Origin: Phycisphaerae bacterium | Lineage (GTDB): Bacteria > Planctomycetota > Phycisphaerae > Sedimentisphaerales > Anaerohalosphaeraceae | NCBI GenBank assembly: GCA_014859965.1 | Contig: JACZKQ010000074.1 | Span: 62,001-126,000, forward strand | DNA: 64,000 nt | Direction of reading: 5' to 3' | Text below: more model-generated notes on this DNA | Told to the model about the DNA's origin: nothing | The model's database searches: none | Seen by the model: the letters and a program-made list of their open reading frames with translations, nothing else | The DNA's letters: not shown here | How positions within the stretch are numbered: the stretch's first letter is position 1

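Noticed and set aside
1-64000. tRNA, rRNA, tmRNA, RNase P RNA, insertion sequences or phage genes
   Set aside because: None was recognised. No transposase or integrase motifs or terminal inverted repeats with target duplications were seen, and no tRNA-like cloverleaf stood out by eye; a covariance-model search would be needed to be sure.

Overview
The window looks like a chromosomal segment of a planctomycete, possibly of the Phycisphaerae. The evidence is a giant surface-type ORF whose N-terminus carries the planctomycete LEPR-XLL-type signature (LEDRLLLSA), a prepilin-like protein with the H-X9-DG-type C-terminal signature, type I dockerin repeats, an ECF sigma factor with a large membrane anti-sigma factor, and high GC content. 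A superoxide reductase points to an anaerobic or microaerophilic lifestyle. Taxonomy is inferred from these families only.

Region 1 (1-9.1 kb, +) is a tightly packed type II secretion operon: gspF (5' end outside the window), G, H, I, J, K, L, M, a GspC-like protein and the secretin gspD, with several 4-bp ATGA overlaps. Region 2 (9.1-21.4 kb, mostly +) is metabolic: tadA, a large FAD/Fe-S 2-hydroxyacid dehydrogenase, an EamA transporter, a sodium:solute symporter with an unusual soluble insertion, a secreted glutaminase-A-family protein, a Xaa-Pro aminopeptidase, a zinc alcohol dehydrogenase (-) and a phosphoribosyltransferase. The symporter, glutaminase-like protein and peptidase sit close together and suggest uptake and breakdown of peptides or amides.

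Region 3 (21.4-27.5 kb, -) is a co-oriented run read right to left: a small Cys-containing protein, a CBS-pair protein, superoxide reductase, a PPOX-fold protein, pyruvate dehydrogenase E1 alpha, E1 beta and E2, then a DUF72 protein. No E3 gene is present. The 628 bp at 27,540-28,167 carry no convincing gene but several strong inverted repeats.

Region 4 (28.1-34.3 kb) holds a dockerin-containing secreted protein, a secreted C39-like peptidase with a Cys-rich tail, and a prepilin-like protein (+). Facing them is an ECF sigma factor / anti-sigma pair (-); the anti-sigma factor has four tandem zinc-finger-like motifs.

Region 5 (34.56-64.0 kb, +) is one uninterrupted reading frame of at least 9,813 codons that leaves the window without a stop. 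It is transcribed divergently from the sigma gene, and each direction has a near-consensus promoter. The protein is modular: the N-terminal signature; beta-rich modules; a roughly 5-kb array of an 11-residue leucine-rich repeat inside a super-module that is duplicated downstream with a much shorter array; EF-hand-like loops; RTX nonapeptides; filamentous-haemagglutinin-like beta-helix stretches; about 14 copies of a flagellin-IN-like domain; and 7-residue Tyr-Gly repeats. It is most likely a giant cell-surface or extracellular adhesin or matrix protein. The 11-residue array and the duplicated super-module are the best candidates for something undescribed.
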